A stretch of DNA of 64,000 bases, taken from contig CAJFCV020000002.1 in NCBI GenBank assembly GCA_904066235.2, positions 930,001-994,000 on the forward strand, read 5' to 3'. Position 1 is the first letter of the stretch. Each line of letters begins with the position of its first letter. A program made the position numbers and the translations under genes. Under the pieces are notes generated by a model. That model was not told the origin of the DNA, searched no databases, and worked only from the letters and a program-made list of their open reading frames with translations. The stretch is from Bursaphelenchus xylophilus (taxonomy: Eukaryota > Nematoda > Chromadorea > Rhabditida > Aphelenchoididae). Positions 12,801 to 22,106 of this stretch are shown here, in pieces.

Positions 12801-15800
12801 AACAAAGTGGAACTGCCGGAGGAAGAGGAGGAAGTGGAGCTGTTCAACGGCATTCCCAACTACAAACCGGGCCACAAATTCGGAGACAAGTTTGTGGTAA
12901 GGTCAAATAGAAAGTTACCCCGTAAATAAAATTTACGGAACAACTACAGTGGCGGACTTGATACAGTGGCAGAAAACGTGCCATTTTGCATCCGGGAAGT
13001 ATCAAAAATGTAGCAAAATCCCTCCCTCTCCAGGTGAAAAAACTCCGTTTTGAAGGGCGCGTCTTTCCCTCATAAAAAGAGCGGCTCAAATCGGATTTTT
13101 TTCACTTGGAGAGGGAGGTATTTTGCCACATTTTTGATACTTCACGGATGCAAAATGGCACGTGTTCTGCCATTGGATCAGATTGCCAAAAAATTGCTCA
13201 AAACTCAACTTTCAGATTGAAGAACGTATTGGGTTTGACGACCGCTTCGGAGCTACCTACTTTGTGACCCCTCAAAAGTCCGATCGTCCTCTAGAACTCG
13301 TTCTCCGCCTGGACAACACCCTCATTCACACTCCTTCCGTTCTTTTGGTTGAAATCGCCCTACTCCGCAAGGCCAACGAGCACCGAAAACACAATCTTTT
13401 CGCTCAACTGCACGATCACGGATGTTTTGAGACCGACTATTACTGGTATACCACCTATTTCAAGGGAGGGCCAACTTTGAGACAGATCACGGAATTCATG
13501 TCGAGCAGCCGGGGAAGCGCCAAATTGTCGTATTCTACGGTGGGCAGGTTCGGATACAATCTCTACCAGGTAACAACTTTGTGAACAGCCTCGTGATATA
13601 CAGTGGAGGACCTGATTCAGTGGCAAAAAACGTACCATTTTGCATCCGGGAAGTATCAAGAATGTGGCAAAATGCTTCCTTCTCCAAGTGAAAAAACTCC
13701 GATTTCAAAAGCGCGCCCGCTGGGCAAGGGCGCGCCCTTCAAAACGAAGTTTTTTCACTTGGAGGGGGAGGCATTTAGCTGCATTTTTTGACACTTTCCG
13801 AATGCAAGATGATGTTTTTTGCCACTGGATCATGTCCTTCACTGTACCTTTGATATATGAGGGATTTCCAAATAGACCTTTTCCGATATTCACCATAATG
13901 ATTTGAACAATTTTCTGTTTCGCCAAACCTTCTCAAAAATAAAGCTCTAGCAGCCCTGTTCTACCTTTTCGTGATCAATTTTGACTCAATAATCTAGTCC
14001 AGAATCCAAAACAGTCCTTTTTCAACCTACTACAACATCATCAAAAACCCCTATATCCATCCATTTTCAGATTCTTGGATTTATGCATTCTTGCAACTTT
14101 ATTCTCTGCTCTTTGGATCAAGACATGTTCCATTTCGATGCGGCTTCGAGAACCCTTTTCTTGGCCGATCTTTCCACCGTGAGGCCAAAGCCTAAGTCCA
14201 AAACCGATGTCAGATGGAGTGGAAATCTGAATTATACCCCGCTTGGATGGTCTGATCAAATTCAGAATCCAATCCCGGCCGATACGTTGGCTAATCTTGA
14301 GCTGGAGGCTGTATTCTACTTGATTTTGGAGCTGACGATGGGAGAATTGCCCTGGGGTAGAGATCACACGGATCAAGTTGCTCAAAAGAAGATTTCGAAC
14401 TTCAACAGCAACAGCCAGTATCTCAAGCACCTGCCTGAGACGTAAGATAGACTATCTATACATTTTACTCGCATCCGAACCATAATAACATTTAAAAAAT
14501 TATTTTAGGTATCACACCCTGTGGAACAATATAATGGATATTGTCTCGAGTCCTGGTGCCTACTCTGACATCCAGCCAATCCTGGGCTTGTGTAAGCAAA
14601 TCTATGAGAAACATGGACACTGTAAAAGTTGGGATGACGACTTTGATTTTGAAAGACAGCCAACTCCCGAGGAATTGCCCAGATTTGTCATGGAGAAGGT
14701 CCCCGCAGAAGGAGAAGCCGTTCAAGAACCCGGAAAATCCGCTCAACAAGTTCAGGAAGACATCGAGAATGAAGGGCAAGGAGTCACCTAACAACGACAA
14801 CGCAAGAAAAAGACAAATGGAGGAAAATTCGATATTTTTGTAAGAAGTATGATTTTGTAAGGTAAATTAATAAAACCCGATATCTCAAGCTCTCAAGGTG
14901 TCACACACGGCCTAAAGACTCAATAAAAAAATACAATACTTACCTTAAAAGTCTTCACAACATCTTGCTGCACTGATGAATGGACTGCTTCATCCCTCGC
15001 CAAAGCCTTCGCCTTTTTCAATTCTGACGTCGCAATTGTACAAATATCATCCCAGAAATCCTTTTGTTTGTTCTCTTCATCCAATAATCGGTAGATCCTA
15101 ACATCTGCCAAGAGGTCTTCATATTCATCTTCCTTTAACCCCTTGATATATTCATTCGGATCTCTGAGCTCGAAATCTTCCAATTCTCGGAATGCTTTTG
15201 GCTTCTTTTCACTTCCAAATGAGATGTATCTAAAATAGGAGCATTACTTTGGAACTACAACAGATTTTTTTCTGATGAATAATATAATTTTTCCTCTAAA
15301 TGAAAAAAAAAACAAAAAGCAATTCTTACACTGCTAAATAATCAATTGGCATGGCTCGATTTCCCTTTATCCTGATCTGCGACCTCAATGGAGCTTGCTG
15401 CAGATGGAATTTTCTTTCAATTTCACCAAAATCCGAGTTCTTTTTTCGTTCTTCATCTCGGGCCATCAATTCAATGTCTTCGCGTGCCGCCTGCCGAGCC
15501 AATCGACTTTGCTTGAGTTGTTCCATCTCTTCGACACTCTTTTGAATCTGACTTCGGTGCATTTTCTCGATTTGCTTTCGGGAGAGATTGTGTTTTCCTT
15601 CAACTTCCAACTTCTTGCCCCAAACGAACGGCTGCGAGAAGTTGGGATCGTTGAAGGGATTGTTGAGATCTGTATACGGTATTGTTTCGGGCAACAGCTT
15701 TGCGGCCTTCTTCTCTTCCTGCAAGCAACGCATTAGACATGAAATATGACAAATAACAAGGTTTGCCATCAATTTATCTTATCCATCAAAAAATCAAATG

Positions 15801-16272
15801 GACGCCGCGAAACTTGTCAAATTCTCGGCAGAATTCCAGAGTCTAAACTTGAAAGCAATAATAAAATTTTACATACCTTTCTTTTCTTCTTCTCCAACCT
15901 TCTGGCTCTCTTTTCTTCTTCAGTTTCCCGCTCCTTCTTCACCTTCTTCTTCTCCTTCATCTCCTTTTTCTTCTTGCTTCGGAATTCATCCAATTTCTTG
16001 TCGAAATCCTCTGAAGAACTGGATGCACTGCTCGAACTCGGTGATCTTCTTCGATTCAGAGGACCTGGCGACCTCCTGCTTGTTGAGGCTTTATCAAACC
16101 ACTCTTTTGAGTCTTCAGGTGACCTTCTCCGTCTATCTCTTCTATCCGGCGACTTCGACCGTCGTCTGCCGCGGCGATCATAGTCTCGATGGTCGTTGTG
16201 ACGGGAATCTTTATGATGCCGTCTGGAGTCGCGGGGAGAAACGGATCTACTTTCACTCCGGCCTCTTCCCAT
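6838..16272 (-). CDS. cactin: Cactin, splicing-associated protein
   Basis: Seven exons on minus: 16272-15877, 15718-15330, 15229-14944, 12268-11930, 11853-11602, 10898-10605 and 7074-6838. They total 2193 nt, 730 aa plus stop, with all phases agreeing. Residues 1-90 are an RS-type, highly charged domain; about 100-135 is a Lys/Glu coiled coil; about 150-360 holds NPFNDPNFSQPFVWGKK and FWDDICTIATSELKKAKA of the mid domain. The last 125 residues are the conserved cactus-binding C-terminus (YRPQKPKYFNRVHTGFEWNK, then YEDIAFKIVNREWE and QLWFYFKRYRYRR). Cactin is a nuclear spliceosome-associated protein first found through the Drosophila IkB homologue Cactus. It is stretched to 9.4 kb by an FB1 foldback in intron 6, an M1-centred palindrome in intron 5, an M1 in intron 3, and a whole opposite-strand gene in intron 3. 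It starts about 230 bp after the kinase stop. Confidence 0.95.
7103..10142. mobile_element. FB1 long foldback element, copy 1, in cactin intron 6
   Basis: A 3.04-kb inverted repeat bounded by TTAA on both sides (7103-7106 and 10139-10142). The ends read AACGGACTTTTTTACAAAG on the left and TTTGTAAAAAACTCTGTT on the right. About 800 bp of unique arm on each side leads into tandem units of about 162 bp, each with GGATTACGGTCATTTTAGG, GGCCGTCTGGCCG and TGTAACAACTTTTGA. Six units run forward (about 7,900-8,840) and three in reverse (about 8,880-9,340). The turn at about 8,845-8,870 contains TAGTTCCGGACAGA. No transposase ORF is present. The copy at 45.1-48.8 kb is in the opposite orientation. Its left end is 29 nt from the acceptor of the last cactin exon. 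Confidence 0.9.
10953..11558. repeat. Composite palindrome centred on an M1 hairpin, cactin intron 5
   Basis: Outer arms 10,953-11,140 and about 11,387-11,558 are imperfect reverse complements (for example AATAAGGTCAAAAATTTCGG against CCGAAATTTTCGACCTTATT). An M1 copy sits exactly between them. The composite fills almost the whole intron between exons at 10,898 and 11,602. Confidence 0.85.
11142..11384. mobile_element. M1 hairpin element at the centre of a palindrome
   Basis: Ends read TACAGGTATTCTGATCTAGTGG and GCATCAGGTCCGCCCCTGTA. The copy is slightly diverged, with AAAATGCAGC replacing AAAATGTGGC in the arms. Confidence 0.8.
12376..12608. mobile_element. M1 hairpin element in cactin intron 3, right end cut
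   Basis: Begins at TACAGTCACGGCTTGATCC. The right arm stops at TTGCCACTGGAC without the GATCAGGTCC terminus, so that end is truncated. It lies between cactin exon 4 and the start of the nested plus-strand gene. Confidence 0.75.
12744..14791 (+). CDS. CK1/TTBK-like predicted pseudokinase nested in cactin intron 3
   Basis: Four exons on plus: 12744-12896, 13216-13569, 14071-14441 and 14509-14791, 1161 nt, 386 aa plus stop, phases consistent. Residues 1-40 are acidic. A casein-kinase-1-type fold follows: a degenerate glycine loop (IGFDDRFGATYFV, about 55), strand 3 ELVLRLD with Arg where the ATP-binding Lys should be, and an alpha-F/G region LANLELEAVFYLILELTMGELPWG that is clearly CK1/TTBK-like. 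The HRD loop is replaced by NFILCSLDQDMFHFD and DFG by ADLSTV, so catalysis is unlikely. The C-terminal 60 residues are Glu/Gln/Pro rich. Nematode genomes have many CK1 relatives and some are inactive; the role is unknown. The gene lies entirely inside one intron of cactin, on the other strand. M1 hairpins occupy its introns 1 and 2. An AATAAA lies 78 nt after the stop. Confidence 0.85.
12947..13184. mobile_element. M1 hairpin element in pseudokinase intron 1
   Basis: Starts at TACAGTGGCGGACTTGATAC; the right end stops at CCATTGGATCAGA without CACTG. It makes up most of the 319-bp intron and ends about 30 nt before the acceptor. Confidence 0.8.
13601..13844. mobile_element. M1 hairpin element in pseudokinase intron 2
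   Basis: Complete: TA, CAGTGGAGGACCTGATTC on the left and ATCATGTCCTTCACTG, TA on the right. It begins 31 nt after the donor of exon 2. Confidence 0.85.
14869..14874 (+). terminator. Polyadenylation signal of nested pseudokinase gene
   Basis: AATAAA, 78 nt downstream of the pseudokinase stop and about 70 nt before cactin exon 3, so the nested transcript can end inside the host intron. Confidence 0.6.
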
Positions 16273-16502
16273 TTGATAACTAGTGTAATATAGGATCAGA
16301 AACGAATAAAAAAGGCAACAAATCAGCGCCCAAAAAGGCCAGAAAAGCAGTCTACAACAATTTCGACACAGCTCAAAAAAAACTTTCCTTTGGGAATTTA
16401 TTTTTCAATCGGCAGACTGCGCCCGAGATTCTGCACTTTGCCGAGAAAAGTTATACGAATAAATGAAAAAATAGCGAATTTATTGTAAATCGGATACATT
16501 GA
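16273..16502. other. Kinase-cactin gap with candidate trans-splice acceptor
   Basis: 230 bp between the kinase stop and the cactin ATG on the minus strand. ATATTACACTAG ends 6 nt before the cactin ATG and could take a spliced leader. A spacing this short is in the range of nematode operons. Confidence 0.5.
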
Positions 16503-19500
16503 CTACTTGTGGTGTTTCCGTTTCGAGTCTTTCTTTTTCTTCTCCTTCACGGAAAGATTCTTCCTGGAGCCAACGGGAGTCGTGATAGCGGTCGAACTGG
16601 ATGAGGCAGTTGTGTCGTTGGAGCTGATAGTTCGAGTGTCATACATGCTGGTCTGAAATCAACTTGACTTTTTCATGCACCGAAAATTATTTTTTCTACG
16701 TTACAAGGCTCATTTCTGACAAAAACAATCAAAAATATCTTACTGTACCTAGTGTAATATAAAGGTCAAATATACAATTTGAAATTCTTCGAATGTCTTT
16801 CAAATTTTACCTGTGCTCTCTAAATAGTGCACAATTAAATCCCTGGCGATTTCAGCGCGGGCCTTAGGTTGACACCTGAGATATTACTCAATTCCCTTGC
16901 CTTCTACAATATAATCAGATAGCCCTTAACTTACCTCGCATTCAGTTTCCGTTTGCTCGTGGTGTTCTCTGTTGATAATTGAGGCCACAGTGCTTTTCAT
17001 CGGCATTCCCGGCTCCACATCCTCTTCCGTATTGTCCGCCCTCGACTTCGAAATTTCAAGCGCCATCCTCAACGTCGCCTCTTCCATTTTCCGGACCACA
17101 AACGACATTGTCTGCCGATCCTCCGGCTTCTGATTCCAACAATAGTCAGTGACAATATGGACCACATCCGAAGGGGTTGAAGGCGAAAATTCGAGTCGAG
17201 TTCCCGCCAAAACCATTGACTTCACATCGACCAACTTCTTATCCAAAAAGGGTTCTTTTCCGTCCATCCAGATTTCCCAAGCCATCACTCCAAAGGCGTA
17301 GACATCACTGGCAGGGGTGTACTTGAAGGTTGTATAGACTTCCGGAGCCATATTCTTGTACGGGACTTTCCGAACCTTTACCAGTTTGTAGGATTCCCCG
17401 GATCTCGTCAGCCCAAAATCGCTGATTTTGCACTAAAAACATGTCATTTTCGAAGGTTAATGGCAAAAAGTCCTCAAATATGAGGATCAGCTACAATGAC
17501 GGACATGATCCATTGGCAAAAAACGTGCCATTTTGCATCCGGGAAGTATAAAAAATGTGGCAAAATGCCTCCCTCTCCAAGTAAAAAGACTCCGCTTTGA
17601 ATTTACCTCGCAAAAAGACCGGTTTTGAAATCTGACTTTTTTAACTTGAAAAGGGAGGTATTTTGCCATATTTTTTGATACTTCCCGGATGCAAAATGGC
17701 ACTTTTTTGCCACTGGATCAGGTCCGCAACAGTAACATCTAAAGCAATATAATTCTTATAGTCATTAGTGTCAAAAATTCAAAATTAGACCTACCGTTTC
17801 TTTATCGAATAGGCAATTTCTAGCCGCGATATCTCGATGGATCAGCTTCATGGAATGAACATATTCCAGTCCCCGACCAGCTCCTACAATCATTTTTTCC
17901 AACTTGTCCAGGGGCGAAACGCGGCCAGAATTCTTTCTCAGATACCGCTGAAGCGATCCTCCTCGCACATATTCCATAACAATCATGATTCTGGAAGAAA
18001 AACGTCAAAATCCACGCGTTCTCTTGGCTTTGTATTTTTTTGATGACTAACAGGGAAAGTACCCAAGTGCAACGCTTAGATTTAGATGAAACTTGGCACA
18101 AATTTAGATTAATTTTTTCTAACAAGGAAAGTACTTCTATGGGGTATGGAGTTACAGGTCGAGTCATATATCAAAAAATTCGCAAAAATTTTCTGATTCA
18201 GAATATGCAAAAATAAGCTGCCTAATTTTGGTTTTTAAAGGTGAAAAAACCCTCGGAACTTTTTTCGAAACACCACGCAAATGCCTTTTTGACCAAGTTT
18301 TTACCAATTCAAAAGCTTTGTTTTGAGTTAAAGTAAACTCTGGTATCTTTACAAGCCTCAAAATATCAAATTTAATTTATACTACACCTTAATTAGTAGT
18401 TCCAATGGCAAAAAGGCGCATTTTCATGGTGTTGCGAAAAAAGTTCTGAGGATATTTTCACCCTTACAAACCAAAATTAGGCAGCTAATTTTTGCATATT
18501 CTGAATCAGAAAAATTTCGCGAATTTTTTGATATATGACTCGACCTGTAACTCCACACCCCATAGAAGTACTTTCCTTGTAAAATATATGCGAGAATCCT
18601 AGCTCACGCTTCGCAGAAACAACCGATATTTTCAGATCGAAAGTTGGCGAAAATTTGACACTTTTTGCCGAATTTCGGGACGAAAAGTTTCATGCCTATT
18701 TCTACCATGGAGGGTAATGTTTTCACAAAAAATCAATTTTTCGGGTACGAAACTGGAAGAGCTATGGCCAAAAATTGTTTTTCTCTCTGACCGCTCTCCG
18801 GGTTTATCGTACTCTCTCGGCGGCGAAGATGATTCAATATCTCGATGGCGCCTGCAAAGCGGGAGCTAAAACTTTCAGTAATTGACATCTAATCTATGCC
18901 CAACGTATGTGCAAAATTTAAAGAAAATCTGAGCGTCGCGCTTGGGGTACTTCTCTTGTAAATTAATATAACTTTTTGTCTTTTGATGTTGCGAAATGCT
19001 ATTCACACTGCTGGAAACAGTGTTAACTCACGGTTCATAGTCCATAGCGACTCCAAACAGCCTAACAACATTCTTGTGCTTCAACGGCTTCATGATCCGG
19101 ACTTCTCTCATCACCTCTTTCATCATTTCTTCCTTCGGCAGTTTCGGAGTCTCATGGCAAATCTTCACGGCGACTTCTCTTTCGCGATTCCTACTTCTCA
19201 TTATGCATAAAAATACTTGGGCTACAAAAATTTCATTAGACTTTTTAACAAGCATCATCATGTTTTATATTGTAGTAGCCTACCGAAGCTTCCAGCGCCA
19301 ATTTTTCTTTCCACTTTGATCATGTTGTTCCTCAGCTGCCATCGATGACGTTTGGCTGGTCGGTTTAGCATAGCGCTGGTCTAAAATTTGGGAAAAATTA
19401 TATTGAAAATAATGATATTGCAGTAGAGTGACGGACCTGGTCCAGCGGCAAAAAACGTGCCATTTTGTATCCGGAAGGTATCAAAAAATGTGGCAAAATA

Positions 19501-20095
19501 CCTCCCTTAAGCGCGCCCTTCAAAAGGGAGTTTTTTAATTGGAGAGGGAGGCATTTTGCCACATTTTTGATACTTCCCGGATGCAAAATGGTACGTTGGA
19601 TCAGGTCCGCCACTGTAGGTACTCACATGTCCCGGAATCGATTCTTTATTGGATTGGTAATGATTCACCAGCGATTCAATAGTGTCAAAAGAGCGGCTGG
19701 AGTCTACTGAGTACTTTCCATTGTTCACCTTGACTTCTACATGTACTATCTGACAGAAAATTAATGTTAAACTCGCTCTACTAACATGCAAGGCAAAAAA
19801 ATAAAAAATCTCAAAAACTCGCCGACTCTTTATCCCCACCAACCGGATGAATGGACAGCACCGGCTTCATCGGTTGGCCCGACACCTCCGGACATGCGAA
19901 TCGCAGCATGAACTCGCCGCCTCTGCCCAACAACTCTGGAACATCAGGCTTCGTCACCAGCCCATGGTAGTAGGGCAGCGTCAGGTAGGGCGCGTAGAAC
20001 TCGGAGGGCTTATGCGCATGTGGGTCGCCGGCCTGCACTGAATCGATCTCGATCTTGTCACGGATCGTCTTCTCCAGCAGCGGATCGTCGCTCAT
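16503..20095 (-). CDS. FES/FER-like SH2-tyrosine kinase
   Basis: Minus-strand exons: 20095-19823, 19749-19627, 19380-19284, 19221-19032, 17990-17795, 17432-16935 and 16652-16503, 1527 nt, 508 aa plus stop. SH2 domain at about 40-130 (PYYHGLVTK, and GEFMLRFA carrying the phosphotyrosine-binding Arg). Kinase domain at about 150-415 with every catalytic motif: GAGSFG, EVAVKIC, HRDIAARN, DFGLTRSGE, MAPEVYTTFKYTPASDVYAFGV. It therefore looks active. It has no F-BAR domain, like the short SH2-kinases expanded in nematodes. The tail ends Lys-rich (KEKKKKDSKRKHHK). The exon 1 donor is uncertain: frame requires TCG followed by GCGAGT, a GC-AG intron. A 52-nt segment at 16862-16811 encoding ARAEIARDLIVHYLEST has good splice sites but would change the tail frame, so it may be an alternative exon. 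This is the first gene of the minus-strand cluster. Confidence 0.87.
17494..17732. mobile_element. M1 hairpin element in kinase intron 5
   Basis: Ends read TACAATGACGGACATGATCC and GGATCAGGTCCGCAACAGTA. Both outer CAGTG motifs carry a substitution. It lies between the catalytic-loop exon and the DFG exon. Confidence 0.8.
18050..18960. mobile_element. M2 element with a nested palindrome, kinase intron 4
   Basis: Outer ends are AACAGGGAAAGTACCCAAGTG and GCTTGGGGTACTTCTCTTGT. The body matches other M2 copies (GCCGAATTTCGG, TTTCATGCCTATTTCTACC, CTCTCTGACCGCTCTCCG). A second foldback at 18,121-18,580 interrupts it after AATTTTTTCTA, so the copy is about twice the usual length. Confidence 0.85.
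18121..18580. mobile_element. Foldback element nested in M2
   Basis: About 100-bp inverted ends beginning ACAAGGAAAGTACTTCTATG and closing with CCCATAGAAGTACTTTCCTT. The arms share GACTCGACCTGTAACTCC (right) and its complement (left). The middle holds partly unmatched sequence. It is a different family from M1 and M2. Confidence 0.8.
19426..19615. mobile_element. M1 hairpin element, shortened, kinase intron 2
   Basis: Ends GAGTGACGGACCTGGTCCAG and GGTCCGCCACTG beside TA. The central loop and part of both inner arms are deleted (190 bp instead of about 240), and the right arm lacks the TTTTTTGCCACT stretch. Confidence 0.8.
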
Positions 20096-20447
20096 CGCTC
20101 ACGCACGGCCGCTCGGTTCGATGAGAAAAAGGTTTGACTGACGCTCAGGGTGATGGCGGCGTCGCAAATTTTTGGCGATTGTGCAAATTTTCGAGGTATT
20201 TATTTGAAGTCATGAGAAAGGGAAATTCGGCAAAATTTCTACTTTTTAAACCTTACTTTAGACAACAATCGGTCGGTTTCAACTAACAAAAAAATGGCGG
20301 GCCAAAAAGTCTTGACATGTCTGCACAGTGCGCCGTCGGGCCAAGAATTTTCCGTGCGGCGACAAACAAAGTTGGAATCCTTGGACTTCGACTGCGGTCG
20401 ATTGCGACCCAAAATGGGGTAAAGCGACTTCGGGGTGAAAATTTTTT

Positions 20448-20830
20448 GATTTTTTCGGGAAATTGTTGGTTTAGGGGTTTTCGAGGATGCTGATTTCGAA
20501 AATCGTGTTCATTTTTTCTGAACTTGACCAGCTCGCGACCTAGGTCATGACCTAGGTCAAGGCGATTGCTCAAAAAACCCGGAAATGGGGTTAGTGGTTG
20601 AGTATGATGGACATGTTTTTAGGTCAGGTCGTGACCAAGCTCGCGTTGATCATCATAATCAGCCACTAACCCCATTTCCGGGGTTTTTGAGCAATCACCT
20701 TGATCTAGGTCTCGAGCTAGTCAAGTTTAGAAAAAATGAACACGATTTTCGAAATCAGCACCCTCGAAAACCCCTAAACCAACTTTTTCCCGAAAAAACC
20801 AAACACATTTTGGGTCGCAATCGATGCTGG
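20448..20830. repeat. Palindrome upstream of the SH2-kinase gene
   Basis: Arms about 20,448-20,615 and 20,660-20,830 share GGGGTTTTCGAGGATGCTGA against TCAGCACCCTCGAAAACCCC, and the ACTAACCCCATTTCC stretch. The left arm holds GACCTAGGTCATGACCTAGG at 20,538. The motif TGCTGATTTCGAAAAT also occurs in the palindrome arms at 25.3 and 26.0 kb. Confidence 0.75.
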
Positions 20831-21063
20831 GTCGTAATCCGTGCGGGGTCGCAATCGATGAAATTCAGCAATATTCACGGTGCGCTGCGACACCGCACAA
20901 TGCAAAAAGATTGTTTGGAATAGGGTAAACAACGCACAGTGCGTTCCTCTTTCGCACCCCACCGAGTTTTCATCGCGCAACACCTTGTCGCAAGATTAAC
21001 CCAAAGTTTTAATAACAAACTTAACATCATCAACAAAAATTAAGGCCAAATCAATATTTTTTT

Positions 21064-21955
21064 CTATCGTATCCTCTTGAAAGCCATGCCAGAAGTGGTC
21101 TTTCCAACCTTACCACCGAAGCAAAACGTATTCGTATTTGGCAATTCAGCGTGCACTTCGAAACGCCCATCTTTTGTGAAAAAGTCCGTGAGCTCTTCGC
21201 TAAAATAAGCGTTTTGAAAGAGAATTCAGCCTAAAATCAAAGAAGAACAAAGTTTGAAATTTTACTTACACTGTGAAGTTGCAAGATATGATCACAAAGT
21301 ACTGATTTCCCTCGGTTTCATCGTTGAATAAAGCCGATAAACATTGAACATATCGGTGGATAAGGTCGGATGGATTTGATCCCAAAGAAATCGCATCCCA
21401 GGTTCCTTTGTCCATTAAAGAATCAAATTTTGCTTTCAAAGAGTCAGGAAGAGCATCAGGAGAGGTGAGATCAACAGTTTCGAATTGAAACGACTCTGGA
21501 GAATCTACATCTTCATCATTCTCCACGCACTCTTTTGCTAATCGAATTGCTGTTTCTGAATAATCCACACCAAAGAGGTTACGATATCCTTTGTAAAACT
21601 GAAAGAAAAATGTCAGTGCTTGCTCAAAATACCAAAAGATCGAATATTGAAAAAAGTCGCAACGAGTTCGTACCAATTTTCTCAAAATGCTGCCATTCGC
21701 GCAACCCAAGTCCAATATAGCCGCTGATTGGGGCACATTCTCCCTTACAAACTTGATGATCCTGTTCTCTGCAGTCTTTCCAAACCATATTTCACCTTCT
21801 TCTCCACAATCTCGGAAAGTTTCAAGGTCCTGCGCGTATCTTTGGTCCCAACTAAAGATTAATAAAAATAAGACTAAAACAACATACTATTCCTTCGTTC
21901 CGAGCTTAGAACATTCGAAATCAACATTTAGAGGGTTTTCTGACGTCGACGGCAT
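21064..21955 (-). CDS. EEF1AKMT2: EEF1AKMT2 (METTL10)-like protein-lysine methyltransferase
   Basis: Four exons on minus: 21955-21888, 21851-21674, 21598-21270 and 21199-21064, 711 nt, 236 aa plus stop, phases consistent. The family signature at the N-terminus is LGTKEYWDQRYAQDLETF, followed by GEIWFGKTAENRIIKF, the SAM-binding motif ILDLGCANGS (about 66), GVDYSETAI, DLTSP, and MDKGTWDAIS (the DKGT motif of this family). It ends with an EELTDFF segment and FCFGGKVGKTTSGMAFKRI. In yeast and mammals this enzyme methylates a lysine of translation elongation factor eEF1A in the cytoplasm. Its ATG is 151 bp from the ATG of the divergent REXO1-like gene, so the two probably share a promoter region. 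Confidence 0.92.
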
Positions 21956-22106
21956 TGGAGATCGTCCAAATTTCTCGAAAATCCGAGAAAATTTTGCAAA
22001 AATTATTTTATTTTCAGTTTCGGCGTAGTGTCACAACGAAACGCCACAATTGACTGGAAAAAAGTTTGCGGAAGATTTCGACAATTCTTGACCTTTGAGT
22101 GTGGAA
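21956..22106. promoter_or_regulatory. Divergent promoter region; trans-splice acceptor for REXO1-like gene
   Basis: 151 bp between oppositely oriented start codons. On plus, TTATTTTATTTTCAG ends at 22017, 89 nt before the REXO1-like ATG, with no upstream exon room, which suggests spliced-leader addition. No core promoter motif was recognised. Confidence 0.45.

Noticed and set aside
13360..13906. Overlapping open frames in and around M1 copies that encode similar peptides (HFASGKYQKCGK, SKRSFFTWRGRHFATF) at many places
   Set aside because: They are translations of the two M1 arms, recur wherever M1 does, and are in different frames and strands relative to genes. They are not a protein family.
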